From Nocardiopsis_B sediminis (GTDB lineage Bacteria > Actinomycetota > Actinomycetes > Streptosporangiales > Streptosporangiaceae), in the NCBI RefSeq assembly GCF_042650565.1, contig NZ_JBHSBH010000014.1, positions 124,001 through 188,000 of the forward strand: DNA of 64,000 bases, written 5' to 3'. The notes under the pieces were generated by a model that was not told the DNA's origin, made no database searches, and saw only the letters and a program-made list of their open reading frames with translations. This document shows, piece by piece, positions 9,026 through 17,050 of the stretch. Made by a program: the position numbers and the translations under genes. Position 1 is the stretch's first letter. The number at the start of each line of letters is the position of its first letter.

Positions 9026-9649
9026 TCAGCTGCCCGCGCGCTCTCCGTTCACCATTTCGCGCAGCCGGGCGAGGTCCTCGGGGGTGTCGATGTCGTCGGG
9101 GCTGGCGATGTCGTCGCAGGCCACCGTGGTCACCAGGTGGGAGTAGGCGCGCAGGAACGGCCGGGCGCCGACGTCGCCCTCGGCGAGGGCGTGCACGCTG
9201 GGCCAGTGCTCGCGGCCCAGGAGCACCGGGTTGCGCAGGTTGCCGGCGTAGGTCGCCGCGGCGGCGCGGGCGCCGTCCTCGCGGTGGACGGCCAGCAGGC
9301 GGCGGACCGCGGCCGAGGTCACCAGCGGCTGGTCGGCGAGGGCCACGACGACCGCGTCGACGTCATCGGGCAGCGCATCCAGCCCGGCGCGCAGCGACGA
9401 GCCCATACCCGTGTTCCAGGAGGGGTTGTGGATGGAGTCGGCCCCGTCGACCACGACCTCGGCGGCGCCGGTCACGACGTAGATCGGTCCGCACCCGCCT
9501 TCCCGCAGGATGCGCACGCCGCGGTCGACCAGCCGCTCTCCCGCCAGTACGACGAGGGCCTTGGGACGGCCGAGCCTGCTGCCCTCCCCGGCCGCCAGCA
9601 GGAGGCCGGCGGGCGATTCGCCGGCCCCGCTGCGCTCGCGTGTCGTCAT
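9026..9649 (-). CDS. MocA-like molybdenum cofactor nucleotidyltransferase
   Basis: A 207-residue NTP-transferase of the MobA/MocA superfamily, probably transferring CMP (MocA-like) to molybdopterin. The nucleotide-binding signature LLAAGEGSRLGRPKAL covers residues 17-32, and the metal aspartate lies in VVALADQPLVT. The C-terminal GDVGARPFLR and DIDTPEDL are typical of MocA-type proteins. It lies downstream of an XdhC-family gene on the same strand (186 bases apart). XdhC and MocA cooperate in preparing cofactor for xanthine dehydrogenase/CO-dehydrogenase-type enzymes, which supports a cytidylyl rather than a sugar role. No molybdoenzyme structural gene is in the window. Confidence 0.85.
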   Translation of the reverse strand: MTTRERSGAGESPAGLLLAAGEGSRLGRPKALVVLAGERLVDRGVRILREGGCGPIYVVTGAAEVVVDGADSIHNPSWNTGMGSSLRAGLDALPDDVDAVVVALADQPLVTSAAVRRLLAVHREDGARAAAATYAGNLRNPVLLGREHWPSVHALAEGDVGARPFLRAYSHLVTTVACDDIASPDDIDTPEDLARLREMVNGERAGS

Positions 9650-9835
9650 GACGCGATGATGTCACGGCCCCGCTGACCGCGTCGCCGGGCACAGTCCCGC
9701 ATCTGCCATCGCATCGCTGAAAATCCCCCGTGGATGGGGCGATCCGGGCACCGTAGCGCCCACGCGCCCGGCTCCGCTGGCCGGATCCGGCCGCGCGGAT
9801 GGCGGATGGCGGACGACGGGCGGCGGGCGGCGGCC

Positions 9836-10981
9836 TCAGTCGCGGCGCGCTCCGGCGGGGATGCGGGGGCGGGTCGCCGGGTCGGTGTGGATGCGCCCGT
9901 CGGTGGCGTGCAGAGGCCGGCCGCTGCCGCCCCAGCGGGTCTGGATCAGCTCAGCGGCGATGGAGACCGCGGTCTCCTCGGGGGTGCGTGCGCCCAGGTC
10001 GAGCCCGATGGGCGAGCGCAGCCGGGCCAGGCGCTCCTCGGGCACGCCGGCCTCGATCAGCCGCGCGATGCGGTCGTCGTGGGTGCGGCGGCTGCCCATC
10101 GCCCCGATGTAGCCGGCCGGGGTGCGCAGGGCGACCTCCAGCACCGGGACGTCGAACTTGGGGTCGTGGGTGAGGACGCAGATGGCGGTCCGCTCGTCGA
10201 TCTGGCCCTCGATCTCGCGCAGGAACACGTGCGGCCACTTCACCACGACCTCGTCGGCCTGAGGGAAGCGCTTGGGCGTCGCGAACACCGGCCGGGCGTC
10301 GCAGACCGTCACCCGGTAGCCGAGGTAGGCGCCGATGTCGGCGACGGCGGCGGCGAAGTCGATGGCGCCGAAGACGAGCATGCGGGGGGCGGGCGCGAAG
10401 GACTGGACGAACACCTCCAGCTCGTCGCCGCGGCGCTGGCCGTCGGCGCCGTAGCGCAGGATGCCGGTGCTGCCCTGGGCGAGCATGCCGCGTGCGTCGT
10501 CGTCGACGGCGGCGTCGAGGCGGGCACCGCCCAGGCCGCCGTCGGCGCGGCCGGGCCAGATCACCCGGCGCGCGCCCAGCGGGCCGGGGCCGCCGACGAT
10601 GGTGGCCACGGCCACCGGCCGGTGCCCGCTGATGGCGGCGAGGACGTCGCCCAGCTCGGGGTAGCGGGCCGGGTCGACCGGCTCCACGAGCACGTGCAGG
10701 GTGCCGCCGCAGGTCAGGCCGACGGCGAAGGCGTCGTCGTCGCTCACTCCGTAGGTCTCGCGGGCGGGGCGGCCGGAAGCGATGACCTCCTGGGCCAGCT
10801 CGTAGACCGCGCCCTCCACGCAGCCCCCCGATACGCTGCCCGCGACCTCGCCGGAGGCACCGACCGCCATCGCCGCCCCGGCGTCGCGGGGCGAGCTCTT
10901 GTAGGTGTCGACCACCGTGGCCAGGGCGAAGGTCTCGCCTGAGGCGTAGAAGTCGGCGACGGCGGAGCGGATATCACGCAT
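9836..10981 (-). CDS. XdhC/CoxI family protein
   Basis: A 381-residue two-domain XdhC-type protein, a chaperone that delivers and helps sulfurate molybdenum cofactor for insertion into xanthine dehydrogenase-like enzymes. The N-terminal CoxI domain shows SSPRDAGAAMAV and SVSGGCVEGAVYE with the characteristic Cys. The C-terminal Rossmann domain shows MLVFGAIDFAAAVADI, CDARPVF, LTHDPKFDVPVLEVAL and GYIGAMGSRRTHDDR. The ATG at 10981 is preceded by GAGGAACAC. The MocA-like gene follows on the same strand. The enzymes it serves are not nearby. Confidence 0.92.
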   Translation of the reverse strand: MRDIRSAVADFYASGETFALATVVDTYKSSPRDAGAAMAVGASGEVAGSVSGGCVEGAVYELAQEVIASGRPARETYGVSDDDAFAVGLTCGGTLHVLVEPVDPARYPELGDVLAAISGHRPVAVATIVGGPGPLGARRVIWPGRADGGLGGARLDAAVDDDARGMLAQGSTGILRYGADGQRRGDELEVFVQSFAPAPRMLVFGAIDFAAAVADIGAYLGYRVTVCDARPVFATPKRFPQADEVVVKWPHVFLREIEGQIDERTAICVLTHDPKFDVPVLEVALRTPAGYIGAMGSRRTHDDRIARLIEAGVPEERLARLRSPIGLDLGARTPEETAVSIAAELIQTRWGGSGRPLHATDGRIHTDPATRPRIPAGARRD

Positions 10982-11544
10982 GTGTTCCTCCTCGGGCCCG
11001 TCCGCCGATAACGGCGGCGGCGCCTCTCTCCGGTGCGTCCGGGGCGTAGGCGGACGCGGAATCGTCGAGGTGGGGCGGTGGTGGCTGCCCGCATCCCCGC
11101 GGTCGGTGTCGGTGGTTCGTGCTCAGGCCGCGCCTCGCGCGCAACGGTCCGGGCGGCGGGCGGCCGCGGCGGGCGGGCCGGCCGCGCCGCCGGGACGCCG
11201 GGCGTCCGCTCGCGCGGGCGTGCACGGTGCGGTGCACGTGCGGGCCGTGCCGGTGGCGGCTCTCATGGGCTCCCCCCGTTCGCTCCTCCCTGTCAGGCTA
11301 TGTGCCTCAGGGGCCGGATGCGGAACCCTGATCCGCCCGGAATCCGCCCGGGAGGCCGTGTCCGGCCACGGGGCGCGGCGCAGCCCGAGGGGCCGGAACG
11401 CCGTGCGGCGCCCGGCCGGCGGGGTGCGCGGGGGAAATGGGGATCGGTCCGGGATATGGGGGGTGGACGGGGAGGTCGTGGACGAAGGTGGTGGAGGTGG
11501 GATTGGGGCGGCCGGGGCCGGCGCCGGCGTCGGGTGACCGGGGG
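10982..11544. other. Stretch with no supported gene upstream of XdhC
   Basis: About 560 bases with extreme GC and Pro/Ala/Arg-rich frames in every direction. A 48-codon minus-strand frame ending at 11123 starts with an ATG behind GGGGGGAG, but its Ala/Pro/Arg composition gives no family. I read the stretch as intergenic, with the XdhC promoter near 11000 not identified. Confidence 0.45.
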
Positions 11545-11667
11545 TCAGATGACGACCAGTGAGAAGACCGCGAGCGCCACGACGACGGCCCAAAGGGCGA
11601 CCGTGACCGCGCTGAGGCGCGCGTTGCGGTGCCGGGCCCTCTCCGGGGTCCTCGTTTCGATGTCCAT
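11545..11667 (-). CDS. Small single-helix membrane protein
   Basis: A 40-residue frame: a charged Arg/Glu-rich N-terminal half followed by one hydrophobic helix (about residues 19-40) ending in FSLVVI. This is the usual design of small actinobacterial membrane proteins. The ATG at 11667 has AGGGGT directly against it, which is too close for a classical ribosome site, so it may be leaderless. It follows the riboflavin operon on the same strand after a gap containing two copies of CCGTGATCA. Function unknown; it could also be non-coding. Confidence 0.45.
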   Translation of the reverse strand: MDIETRTPERARHRNARLSAVTVALWAVVVALAVFSLVVI

Positions 11668-11713
11668 ACCCCTATGACGCAGCGGATCGGCCCGGAGTTC
11701 AAGTCGTTTTACC

Positions 11714-11735
11714 CCGTGATCACCCACCGTGATCA
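11714..11735. repeat. Tandem 9-bp direct repeat (CCGTGATCA)
   Basis: CCGTGATCA occurs at 11714-11722 and again at 11727-11735, a spacing of 13 bases or little more than one helical turn. Each copy contains the palindrome TGATCA. It lies about 50 bases upstream of the small membrane protein and could be a regulator site. Confidence 0.4.
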
Positions 11736-11804
11736 AGTCGGAAGGCGGAGCCGCGCCGCCGCGGGCCGCCCCCGGGCGGCCCGCGGCCGGGGAACGGGCC
11801 CCGG

Positions 11805-12317
11805 TCAGCGCGCGGGCTCGCGGCCTTCCCCCTGGGCGTGCAGCAGCCGCTGGAACTCCGCGAGCTGGGCCGTTGCCAGGTCGCCGTCGTTGCTCTGGAT
11901 GCCCATGACCGCCAGGGTGGTGCCGTCGGAGAGGTCGATGGTGGGCCAGGGCTCGCCGGCCGGCATGCGGATGTCGACGATCTCGGCCCACTCCAGCACG
12001 TGGGTGCGGATGCTGTTGACCACGGTGACGCGGCCGGATGCGGCCACGAGCCGGGGCCGGGCGAGCAGGTGCAGCGCGCCGGCGCCGGCCAGGCCGAGCG
12101 CGGCCAGCCCCAGCCGGTCCGACAGCTGCCAGGTGGCCGGCAGGGCCGCGGCGAGGATCACCAGGGTGGCCACGACGATCACGGCCAGCCCGTAGGCGAC
12201 CAGGCGCATGTTGCGGGGCCGCCAGGTCACCGGCAGCGGGGCGGCGGGTGCGCGCTCGGCGTCGTCGTCCACGGTGTTCCCATCCTTCAGGTCGTGCCGC
12301 CGCACGGGCTCCCTCAT
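11805..12317 (-). CDS. PH domain-containing membrane protein
   Basis: A 170-residue protein with a polar N-terminus, two hydrophobic segments (about residues 37-60 and 68-86) and a C-terminal bacterial PH-like domain (RVTVVNSIRTHVLEWAEIVDI, then IDLSDGTTLAVMGIQ). It matches the family in actinobacteria often annotated 'PH domain-containing protein' next to ribH. Its ATG overlaps the ribH stop as ATGA, suggesting translational coupling; a GTG at 12272 behind AAGGATGGGA is an equally good start (155 residues). Being the last gene of the riboflavin operon, it would be under the FMN riboswitch, although a link to flavin metabolism is unproven. Confidence 0.82.
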   Translation of the reverse strand: MREPVRRHDLKDGNTVDDDAERAPAAPLPVTWRPRNMRLVAYGLAVIVVATLVILAAALPATWQLSDRLGLAALGLAGAGALHLLARPRLVAASGRVTVVNSIRTHVLEWAEIVDIRMPAGEPWPTIDLSDGTTLAVMGIQSNDGDLATAQLAEFQRLLHAQGEGREPAR

Positions 12318-12829
12318 TCGTCCGGTCCCGCCTGCCCGGCGGGGCGGCGCTGCTCTGCGCCGCGCAGACCGCGCAGGACCAGCGCCGTGTCCAGGGCCGC
12401 CACAGCGGCCTCGTGCCCTTTGTCCTCCCGGCTGCCCGGGAGGCCGGCGCGATCGCGCGCCTGCTCCTGGGTATCACAGGTCAGGACGCCGTTGGCGACG
12501 GGGGTGTCCGTGCGCAGGGCCGCTTCGGCCAGCCCGTGGGTGACCGACTGGCACACGTAGTCGAAGTGCGGGGTGCCGCCGCGGATGACGGCGCCGAGGG
12601 CGATGACGGCGTCGTGGGTCCGGGCGAGCCGCTGGGCGACGACGGGGATCTCGATCGCCCCGGCCACGTGGACGACGGTGGGACCGGCCGCGCCGGCCTG
12701 TTCGACGGCGTCGAGGGCGCGGCGCAGCATCGGCTCGACGACCTCGGCGTTCCACCGGGTGGCGACGATCCCGACGGTGAGTCCGGCCGCTTCGGGCACC
12801 CGGTCTTCGGGGCGTCCGGTTCCGCTCAT
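12314..12829 (-). CDS. ribH: 6,7-dimethyl-8-ribityllumazine synthase
   Basis: Condenses 5-amino-6-ribitylaminouracil with 3,4-dihydroxybutanone 4-phosphate to lumazine, the penultimate step of riboflavin synthesis. The 171 residues contain GAIEIPVVAQRL and GAVIRGGTPHFDYVC, holding the substrate-binding motif and the catalytic His, plus the late KGHEAA motif. Length is normal apart from a Gln/Pro-rich tail. It starts with ATG at 12829, 34 bases after ribBA, and its stop overlaps the start of the PH-domain gene. Confidence 0.96.
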   Translation of the reverse strand: MSGTGRPEDRVPEAAGLTVGIVATRWNAEVVEPMLRRALDAVEQAGAAGPTVVHVAGAIEIPVVAQRLARTHDAVIALGAVIRGGTPHFDYVCQSVTHGLAEAALRTDTPVANGVLTCDTQEQARDRAGLPGSREDKGHEAAVAALDTALVLRGLRGAEQRRPAGQAGPDE

Positions 12830-12863
12830 GGGGCAGGGTCCTTCACTGGTGTGCTGGTGCGGG

Positions 12864-14156
12864 TCAGTTGGCGGCCGCGATGCCGGGCAGGTCGTGGCCC
12901 ATGCGGTCGCGCTTTGTCTGGAGGTAGCGCAGGTTGTCGGTGGTGACGACCGTGGGCATGGCGATGCGCTCGCTGACGGTCAGCCCGTGCCGGATGAGCC
13001 CCTCGGTCTTGCCGGGGTTGTTGCTGAGCAGCCGGACCGAGCGGACCCCGAGGTCGGTGAGGATCTGCGCGCCGGTGCCGAATTCACGGGCGTCGGCGGG
13101 CAGGCCGAGCTCCAGGTTGGCGTCGACGGTGTCGGCGCCGCCGTCCTGGAGGCGATAGGCGCGCAGCTTGTGCAGCAGGCCGATGCCGCGGCCCTCGTGG
13201 CCGCGCAGGTAGACGACGACCCCGCGGCCCTCCTCGGCGATGCGCTCCATGGCGGCGTCGAGCTGGGTCCCGCAGTCGCAGCGCTGGGAGCCGAAGGCGT
13301 CGCCGGTGAGGCATTCGGAGTGCAGCCGGGCGAGGACGCCGGTGCCGTCGCCGATGTCGCCGAGGACGAGGGCGACGTGCTCGGCCCCGTCGGCGGCGCG
13401 GTAGCCGACGGCCCGCCATTCGCCGTGGCGGTTGGGGATGCGGGTCTCCACGACCCGTTCGGCCAGGGCCGCGGGGGCGGGGTCGGCGGCGGCCCCGGTG
13501 TCGCGGAGGTGGCGGACGAGCTGCTCGACGGAGACCAGGCACAGGCCGTGCTCGTCGGCGAACTCGCGCAGCCGCGGCAGGCGGGCCATGGTGCCGTCGT
13601 CGTTGACCACCTCGGCGAGCACGCCCGCGGGGCGCAGGCCGGCGAGCCGGGCGAGGTCGATCGCGGCCTCGGTGTGGCCGCGGCGGGCCAGGACGCCGCC
13701 GGGGCGGGCGCGCAGCGGCAGGATGTGGCCGGGCCGGACGAAGTCGCCCGGGACGCTGCCGGTGTCGGCCAGCAGCCGGATGGTGCGGGCGCGGTCGGCG
13801 GCGGAGATCCCGGTGGTCACGCCGGTGCGGGCGTCGGTGGTGACGGTGTAGGCGGTGCGCATGCTCTCCTCGTTGACGGCGGTCATCAACGGGAGGTCGA
13901 GCCGGTCCAGGTCGGCACCGGTCATGGGGACGCAGACGACGCCGGAGGTGTGGCGGATGGTGAACGCGAGCAGTTCGGGCGTCGCGGCCTCGGCGGCGAA
14001 GATGATGTCGCCCTCGTTCTCGCGGTCGGCGTCGTCGACGACGACCACGGCGCGCCCGGCCGCGATGGCGGCGATGGCGTCGGTGATGTCGTCGAGCTCG
14101 ACGGGCGCCGGGGAGCCGTCGCCCGTCGCCGTGGGCTGGGTGGCGCTGCTCGTCAT
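12864..14156 (-). CDS. ribBA: 3,4-DHBP synthase / GTP cyclohydrolase II
   Basis: Bifunctional riboflavin enzyme of 430 residues. The N-terminal half (about 20-225) is 3,4-dihydroxy-2-butanone 4-phosphate synthase: DDADRENEGDIIFAAE, RHTSGVVCVPM, and the RRGHTEAAIDLARLAG block. The C-terminal half (about 235-430) is GTP cyclohydrolase II: RLHSECLTGDAFGSQRCDCG with the three zinc cysteines, YLRGHEGRGIGL with the catalytic region, and LLSNNPGKTEGL. Both active sites look intact, so it supplies both precursors of lumazine. The ATG at 14156 sits behind AAGGAGAGACC. Third gene of the riboflavin operon. Confidence 0.97.
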   Translation of the reverse strand: MTSSATQPTATGDGSPAPVELDDITDAIAAIAAGRAVVVVDDADRENEGDIIFAAEAATPELLAFTIRHTSGVVCVPMTGADLDRLDLPLMTAVNEESMRTAYTVTTDARTGVTTGISAADRARTIRLLADTGSVPGDFVRPGHILPLRARPGGVLARRGHTEAAIDLARLAGLRPAGVLAEVVNDDGTMARLPRLREFADEHGLCLVSVEQLVRHLRDTGAAADPAPAALAERVVETRIPNRHGEWRAVGYRAADGAEHVALVLGDIGDGTGVLARLHSECLTGDAFGSQRCDCGTQLDAAMERIAEEGRGVVVYLRGHEGRGIGLLHKLRAYRLQDGGADTVDANLELGLPADAREFGTGAQILTDLGVRSVRLLSNNPGKTEGLIRHGLTVSERIAMPTVVTTDNLRYLQTKRDRMGHDLPGIAAAN

Positions 14157-14242
14157 GGTCTCTCCTTGCCGGGTGGAGCCGGGCGTGCGTGGCTTGCGGA
14201 TGCCGTGGGCGGCTAGGCCGGGCGGGGCCGGTTCGGGCGGGC

Positions 14243-14908
14243 TCATGCGCTCACCGCGCCTTCGGGGGCCGGCGGGGCCGCCGCCCGGTACCGGCGCATC
14301 CAGTCGCGGATGCCGATGACGGCGAGGACGAAGAACACCCCGTAGACCAGGCCGGTGACCCACAGGCCCGACATCAGGGCGAGCGGCACGCCGACCAGGT
14401 CGACGGCGATCCAGACGAACCAGAAGTCGACGAGCGCCCGGCTCTGCGCGAACGTCGCGATGGCGCTGCCGACGAAGATGAACGCGTCGGGCCACGGGGC
14501 CCAGGAGATCCCGGTCGCCTCGAACAGCAGCGCCACGGCGACGGTGCCGCCGATGAGCACCCCGGCGAGGAGGCCGCGCTCGTGCGGGGTCGCCGGGCGG
14601 ACCGGCAACGGCGTGCCGCCGCGCGTGCGCCGCGCCCAGCGGGTCCAGCCGTAGATGACCAGGGCGATGAACATGGCCTGTTTGAGCGCGTTGCCTGTGA
14701 GGTGGGCGTCGATCGACACGGCGAAGAGCAGCACGGCGCCGGTGAGCTGGACCGGCCAGGTCCACAGGGATCGGGGGATCGCGAGGGCGACGGTGCCCAG
14801 GGCCGCGATGTTGCCGATGAGGTCCGCCCATCGGATGTGTTCGCCCAGGAGGGTGAACCCGGCGTAGGCCCAGTCGAGCCACCAGGCGCCGGAGGCCGCC
14901 CCGCCCAT
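14243..14908 (-). CDS. PnuC-family vitamin transporter, probably riboflavin (PnuX)
   Basis: Integral membrane protein of 221 residues in the PnuC family of small-molecule facilitators, with about seven hydrophobic segments. PnuC proteins carry nicotinamide riboside; PnuX members found inside riboflavin operons carry riboflavin, as established in Corynebacterium. Features seen are the IRWADLIGNIAALGTVALAI segment, the WTWPVQLTGAVLL segment and the DFWFVWIAVDLVGVPLAL core, close to the family W-x3-N/D pattern. The start codon overlaps the ribE stop (TGATG at 14906-14910). Its place behind an FMN riboswitch favours riboflavin. Confidence 0.88.
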   Translation of the reverse strand: MGGAASGAWWLDWAYAGFTLLGEHIRWADLIGNIAALGTVALAIPRSLWTWPVQLTGAVLLFAVSIDAHLTGNALKQAMFIALVIYGWTRWARRTRGGTPLPVRPATPHERGLLAGVLIGGTVAVALLFEATGISWAPWPDAFIFVGSAIATFAQSRALVDFWFVWIAVDLVGVPLALMSGLWVTGLVYGVFFVLAVIGIRDWMRRYRAAAPPAPEGAVSA

Positions 14909-15522
14909 CAGGCGCCCGCTTCGCGGAAGCCCATGAGGCGCTCCACGTACTTGGCGACGACGTCGACCTCCAGGTTGACCGGCGCCCCGGTGTCCTTGTG
15001 GCCGAGGGTGGTGAGGCCGAGCGTGGTGGGGATCAGGCTCACGGTGAAGGAGTCGGCGCCGACGGCGGCGACGGTCAGGCTCACGCCGTCGACGGTGATG
15101 GAGCCCTTCTCGACCACGTAGCGGGCGAGATCGGCGGGCAGGGAGATGCGGACGGTCTCCCAGTCGGTTCCGGGGGTGCGCTCCAGGATGCGGCCGGTGC
15201 CGTCGACGTGGCCCTGGACGATGTGCCCGCCGAGCCGGGAGGACACCTTGGCGGCGCGTTCGAGGTTCACGGGGGATCCGGGGGTGAGCGCGCCGAGGCT
15301 GGAGCGGTCGAGGGTCTCCTTCATGACGTCGGCCGTGAAGCCCTCGCCCGTGGACGCGGTGACGGTCAGGCAGACGCCGTTGACCGCGATGGAGTCGCCG
15401 TGGGCGGCGTCAGAGGCGACCGTGGGGCCGCGGAGGGTGATCCTGGCGGCGTCGCCGGGGGTGTCGCCGACCGGCGTGATGGCGGTGACCTCGCCCAGTT
15501 CTTCCACGATTCCGGTGAACAC
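14908..15522 (-). CDS. ribE: Riboflavin synthase alpha chain
   Basis: Converts two lumazines to riboflavin plus the ribitylaminouracil precursor. The 204 residues begin FTGIVEELGEV and contain the two homologous barrels: first DSIAVNGVCLTVT and ADVMKETL, second KGSITVDGVSLTV and VSLIPTTLG. GGHIVQGHVDGTG joins them. This internal duplication is the family hallmark. The start is GTG at 15522 with GAGGGAGAGGG upstream. It is the first gene after the FMN riboswitch. A ribD gene, often adjacent, is absent here. Confidence 0.97.
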   Translation of the reverse strand: MFTGIVEELGEVTAITPVGDTPGDAARITLRGPTVASDAAHGDSIAVNGVCLTVTASTGEGFTADVMKETLDRSSLGALTPGSPVNLERAAKVSSRLGGHIVQGHVDGTGRILERTPGTDWETVRISLPADLARYVVEKGSITVDGVSLTVAAVGADSFTVSLIPTTLGLTTLGHKDTGAPVNLEVDVVAKYVERLMGFREAGA

Positions 15523-15631
15523 GTCCGAACCCTCTCCCTCACCCTGGGCGGGCTCCGGGGAAGGACGGTGGGCGGACCACCTCAAGGACCGTGCGCACCG
15601 GCCTGGTGGGCCGGGTGTGGCGACGATCCCA

Positions 15632-15760
15632 CGCGTACTGCCTCCCATCCGGACTTTCACCGTCGGTACCGGAATTCCACCGGTTCAACCGGCCGATGGA
15701 TTCGGCCGGGTCGCGGACTGTCACCGCCGGTTCGGAATTACACCGACCCCGGAGCACGCG
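15632..15760 (-). promoter_or_regulatory. FMN riboswitch (RFN element)
   Basis: Reading the minus strand, the conserved RFN core is complete. An 8-bp closing stem pairs 15753-15760 with 15632-15639. Then come the first conserved arm ending GGTGTAATTCCGAACCGGCGGT, the block AGTCCGCGACC, a variable hairpin, GGTGGAATTCCGGTACCGACGGT, and the final AGTCCGGATGGGAG near the 3' side. These are the textbook FMN aptamer segments. It lies 110 bases before ribE, so high FMN should switch off ribE, the transporter, ribBA and ribH. No T-run terminator is visible, so control is probably at translation or Rho-dependent. Confidence 0.96.
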
Positions 15761-15826
15761 TTCGTTGCTACTCGATCAACAAGTGTGCCACGCGCGCCAT
15801 TCCCGGGCCATGGGAGGTGCCCCACA

Positions 15827-16840
15827 TCACGGGAGGGGGCGCGCGGGCGTGCCGGGGCCGCCGCGCTCCGTGCCGGGGCGCCCCGCGAGCCCGGTCCGGA
15901 CGAACAGCTCGGGGGCGCCCAGCGCGCCCCACAGGGCGACGGCCGCGGCGCCGGCGAAGCGCGCCGCCGCGTCGATCGCCCCGCCCATGTGCGGCAGGTG
16001 CTCCACGGCGATGAACAGCGGCAGGAGCACGGCGATGCCGATCACGAAGCGGGCGGCCCGGGCGCGGGTGGTCCCGGCCGCGCTGTACCAGCCGCGGGCG
16101 GCGAGGACGGAGAGCCCGGCGAGCACACCGAAGAGCCCGCCCCCGGCGGTGAACGCCGTGAGCAGGGAGTGCTGCGCCACATCGGGGGGCACGGGGCCCG
16201 CCCACTGCGGGGGCGGGGCCCAGCCGGGGAAGACCAGCCGCTGCCAGGCGGCGGCCAGCGCAGCGGGGACGGCGGCGAGGGCGAACGCCAGCCCGATCTG
16301 CGCGCCCAGGGGCCGCCGGCGCCACCGGCGCACGGCGGCGCCCTCGTAGCGCAGCGCCGCCCACAGCAGCAGCCCGCCGGCCGCGAGGCCGGCCAGCACG
16401 TCGCTGAGGAAGTGCACGCCCAGGTAGAGGCGGGTCACGGCGACGACCGCGACCAGGATCGCCGCCGCCCACCAGGCCCAGGGCCGGGCGCGCCCGGCCG
16501 CCAGGTTGCCCCACGCGACCACGGAGGTCTGGACGTGGCCCGAGGGGATCCCGAAGGACGACTCCTCCGACATCGGGCGCACGCGGGTGTCGAGCCAGTA
16601 GGGGCGGGCGCCGTGGAAGGCGACCTTGAGCACGCCGTTGACCAGGGCCGACCCGGTGAGCAGCACGAGCCCTCGCGCCCCGGTCCGGGCGTCCACCGAC
16701 CAGAAGACCAGGCAGAGCAGGGGCACAAGCAGCAGCTGCGACCCCAGGACCGTGAGGACCTCCATGGGGACGCGCAGCCACTGCCCCAGAGCCTGGAACC
16801 ACAGGTTCACGCCGACCTCGGTGTTCCACACCGCGCCCAT
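15827..16840 (-). CDS. PAP2 superfamily phosphatase
   Basis: Membrane phosphatase of 337 residues in the PAP2/undecaprenyl-pyrophosphate phosphatase superfamily. The three active-site motifs are present: KVAFHGARPYW (Lys-x6-Arg-Pro), SFGIPSGHVQTS (PSGH) and TRLYLGVHFLSDVL (Arg-x5-His-x3-Asp), so it should be catalytically active. Hydrophobic segments are spread over the protein, with the active site in the extracytoplasmic part. The natural substrate is unknown; lipid pyrophosphates are usual. It sits between the FMN riboswitch region and rpe without an obvious functional link. Confidence 0.9.
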   Translation of the reverse strand: MGAVWNTEVGVNLWFQALGQWLRVPMEVLTVLGSQLLLVPLLCLVFWSVDARTGARGLVLLTGSALVNGVLKVAFHGARPYWLDTRVRPMSEESSFGIPSGHVQTSVVAWGNLAAGRARPWAWWAAAILVAVVAVTRLYLGVHFLSDVLAGLAAGGLLLWAALRYEGAAVRRWRRRPLGAQIGLAFALAAVPAALAAAWQRLVFPGWAPPPQWAGPVPPDVAQHSLLTAFTAGGGLFGVLAGLSVLAARGWYSAAGTTRARAARFVIGIAVLLPLFIAVEHLPHMGGAIDAAARFAGAAAVALWGALGAPELFVRTGLAGRPGTERGGPGTPARPLP

Positions 16841-17050
16841 CCGACCGCCACCGCCCGTCCTCGCCCGCCGTCATGTCCGCCCCGGCCCGGCGGCCGGGGA
16901 GGCCGGGCCACGCCGGTGGCTCAGTGTGGCCACGGGCGCGCGGAGAGGCAACCGGACGCGCGGGGCACGCGCCCGGGAGCCGGGGACGACGCGGGGCAAG
17001 CACGCCGGAACCGGGGAAGGCACGCGGCCGGCACCGGCCGGCGGGCCGTG

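Noticed and set aside
11123..11268. 48-codon minus frame behind GGGGGGAG
   Set aside because: Only Ala/Pro/Arg/Thr composition, no homologue recognised; the ribosome-like site is not rare in such GC-rich DNA.
12573..14216. 547-codon plus-strand frame over ribBA
   Set aside because: Antisense to ribBA, whose two active sites are intact; composition Gly/Val/Asp-rich with no domain.
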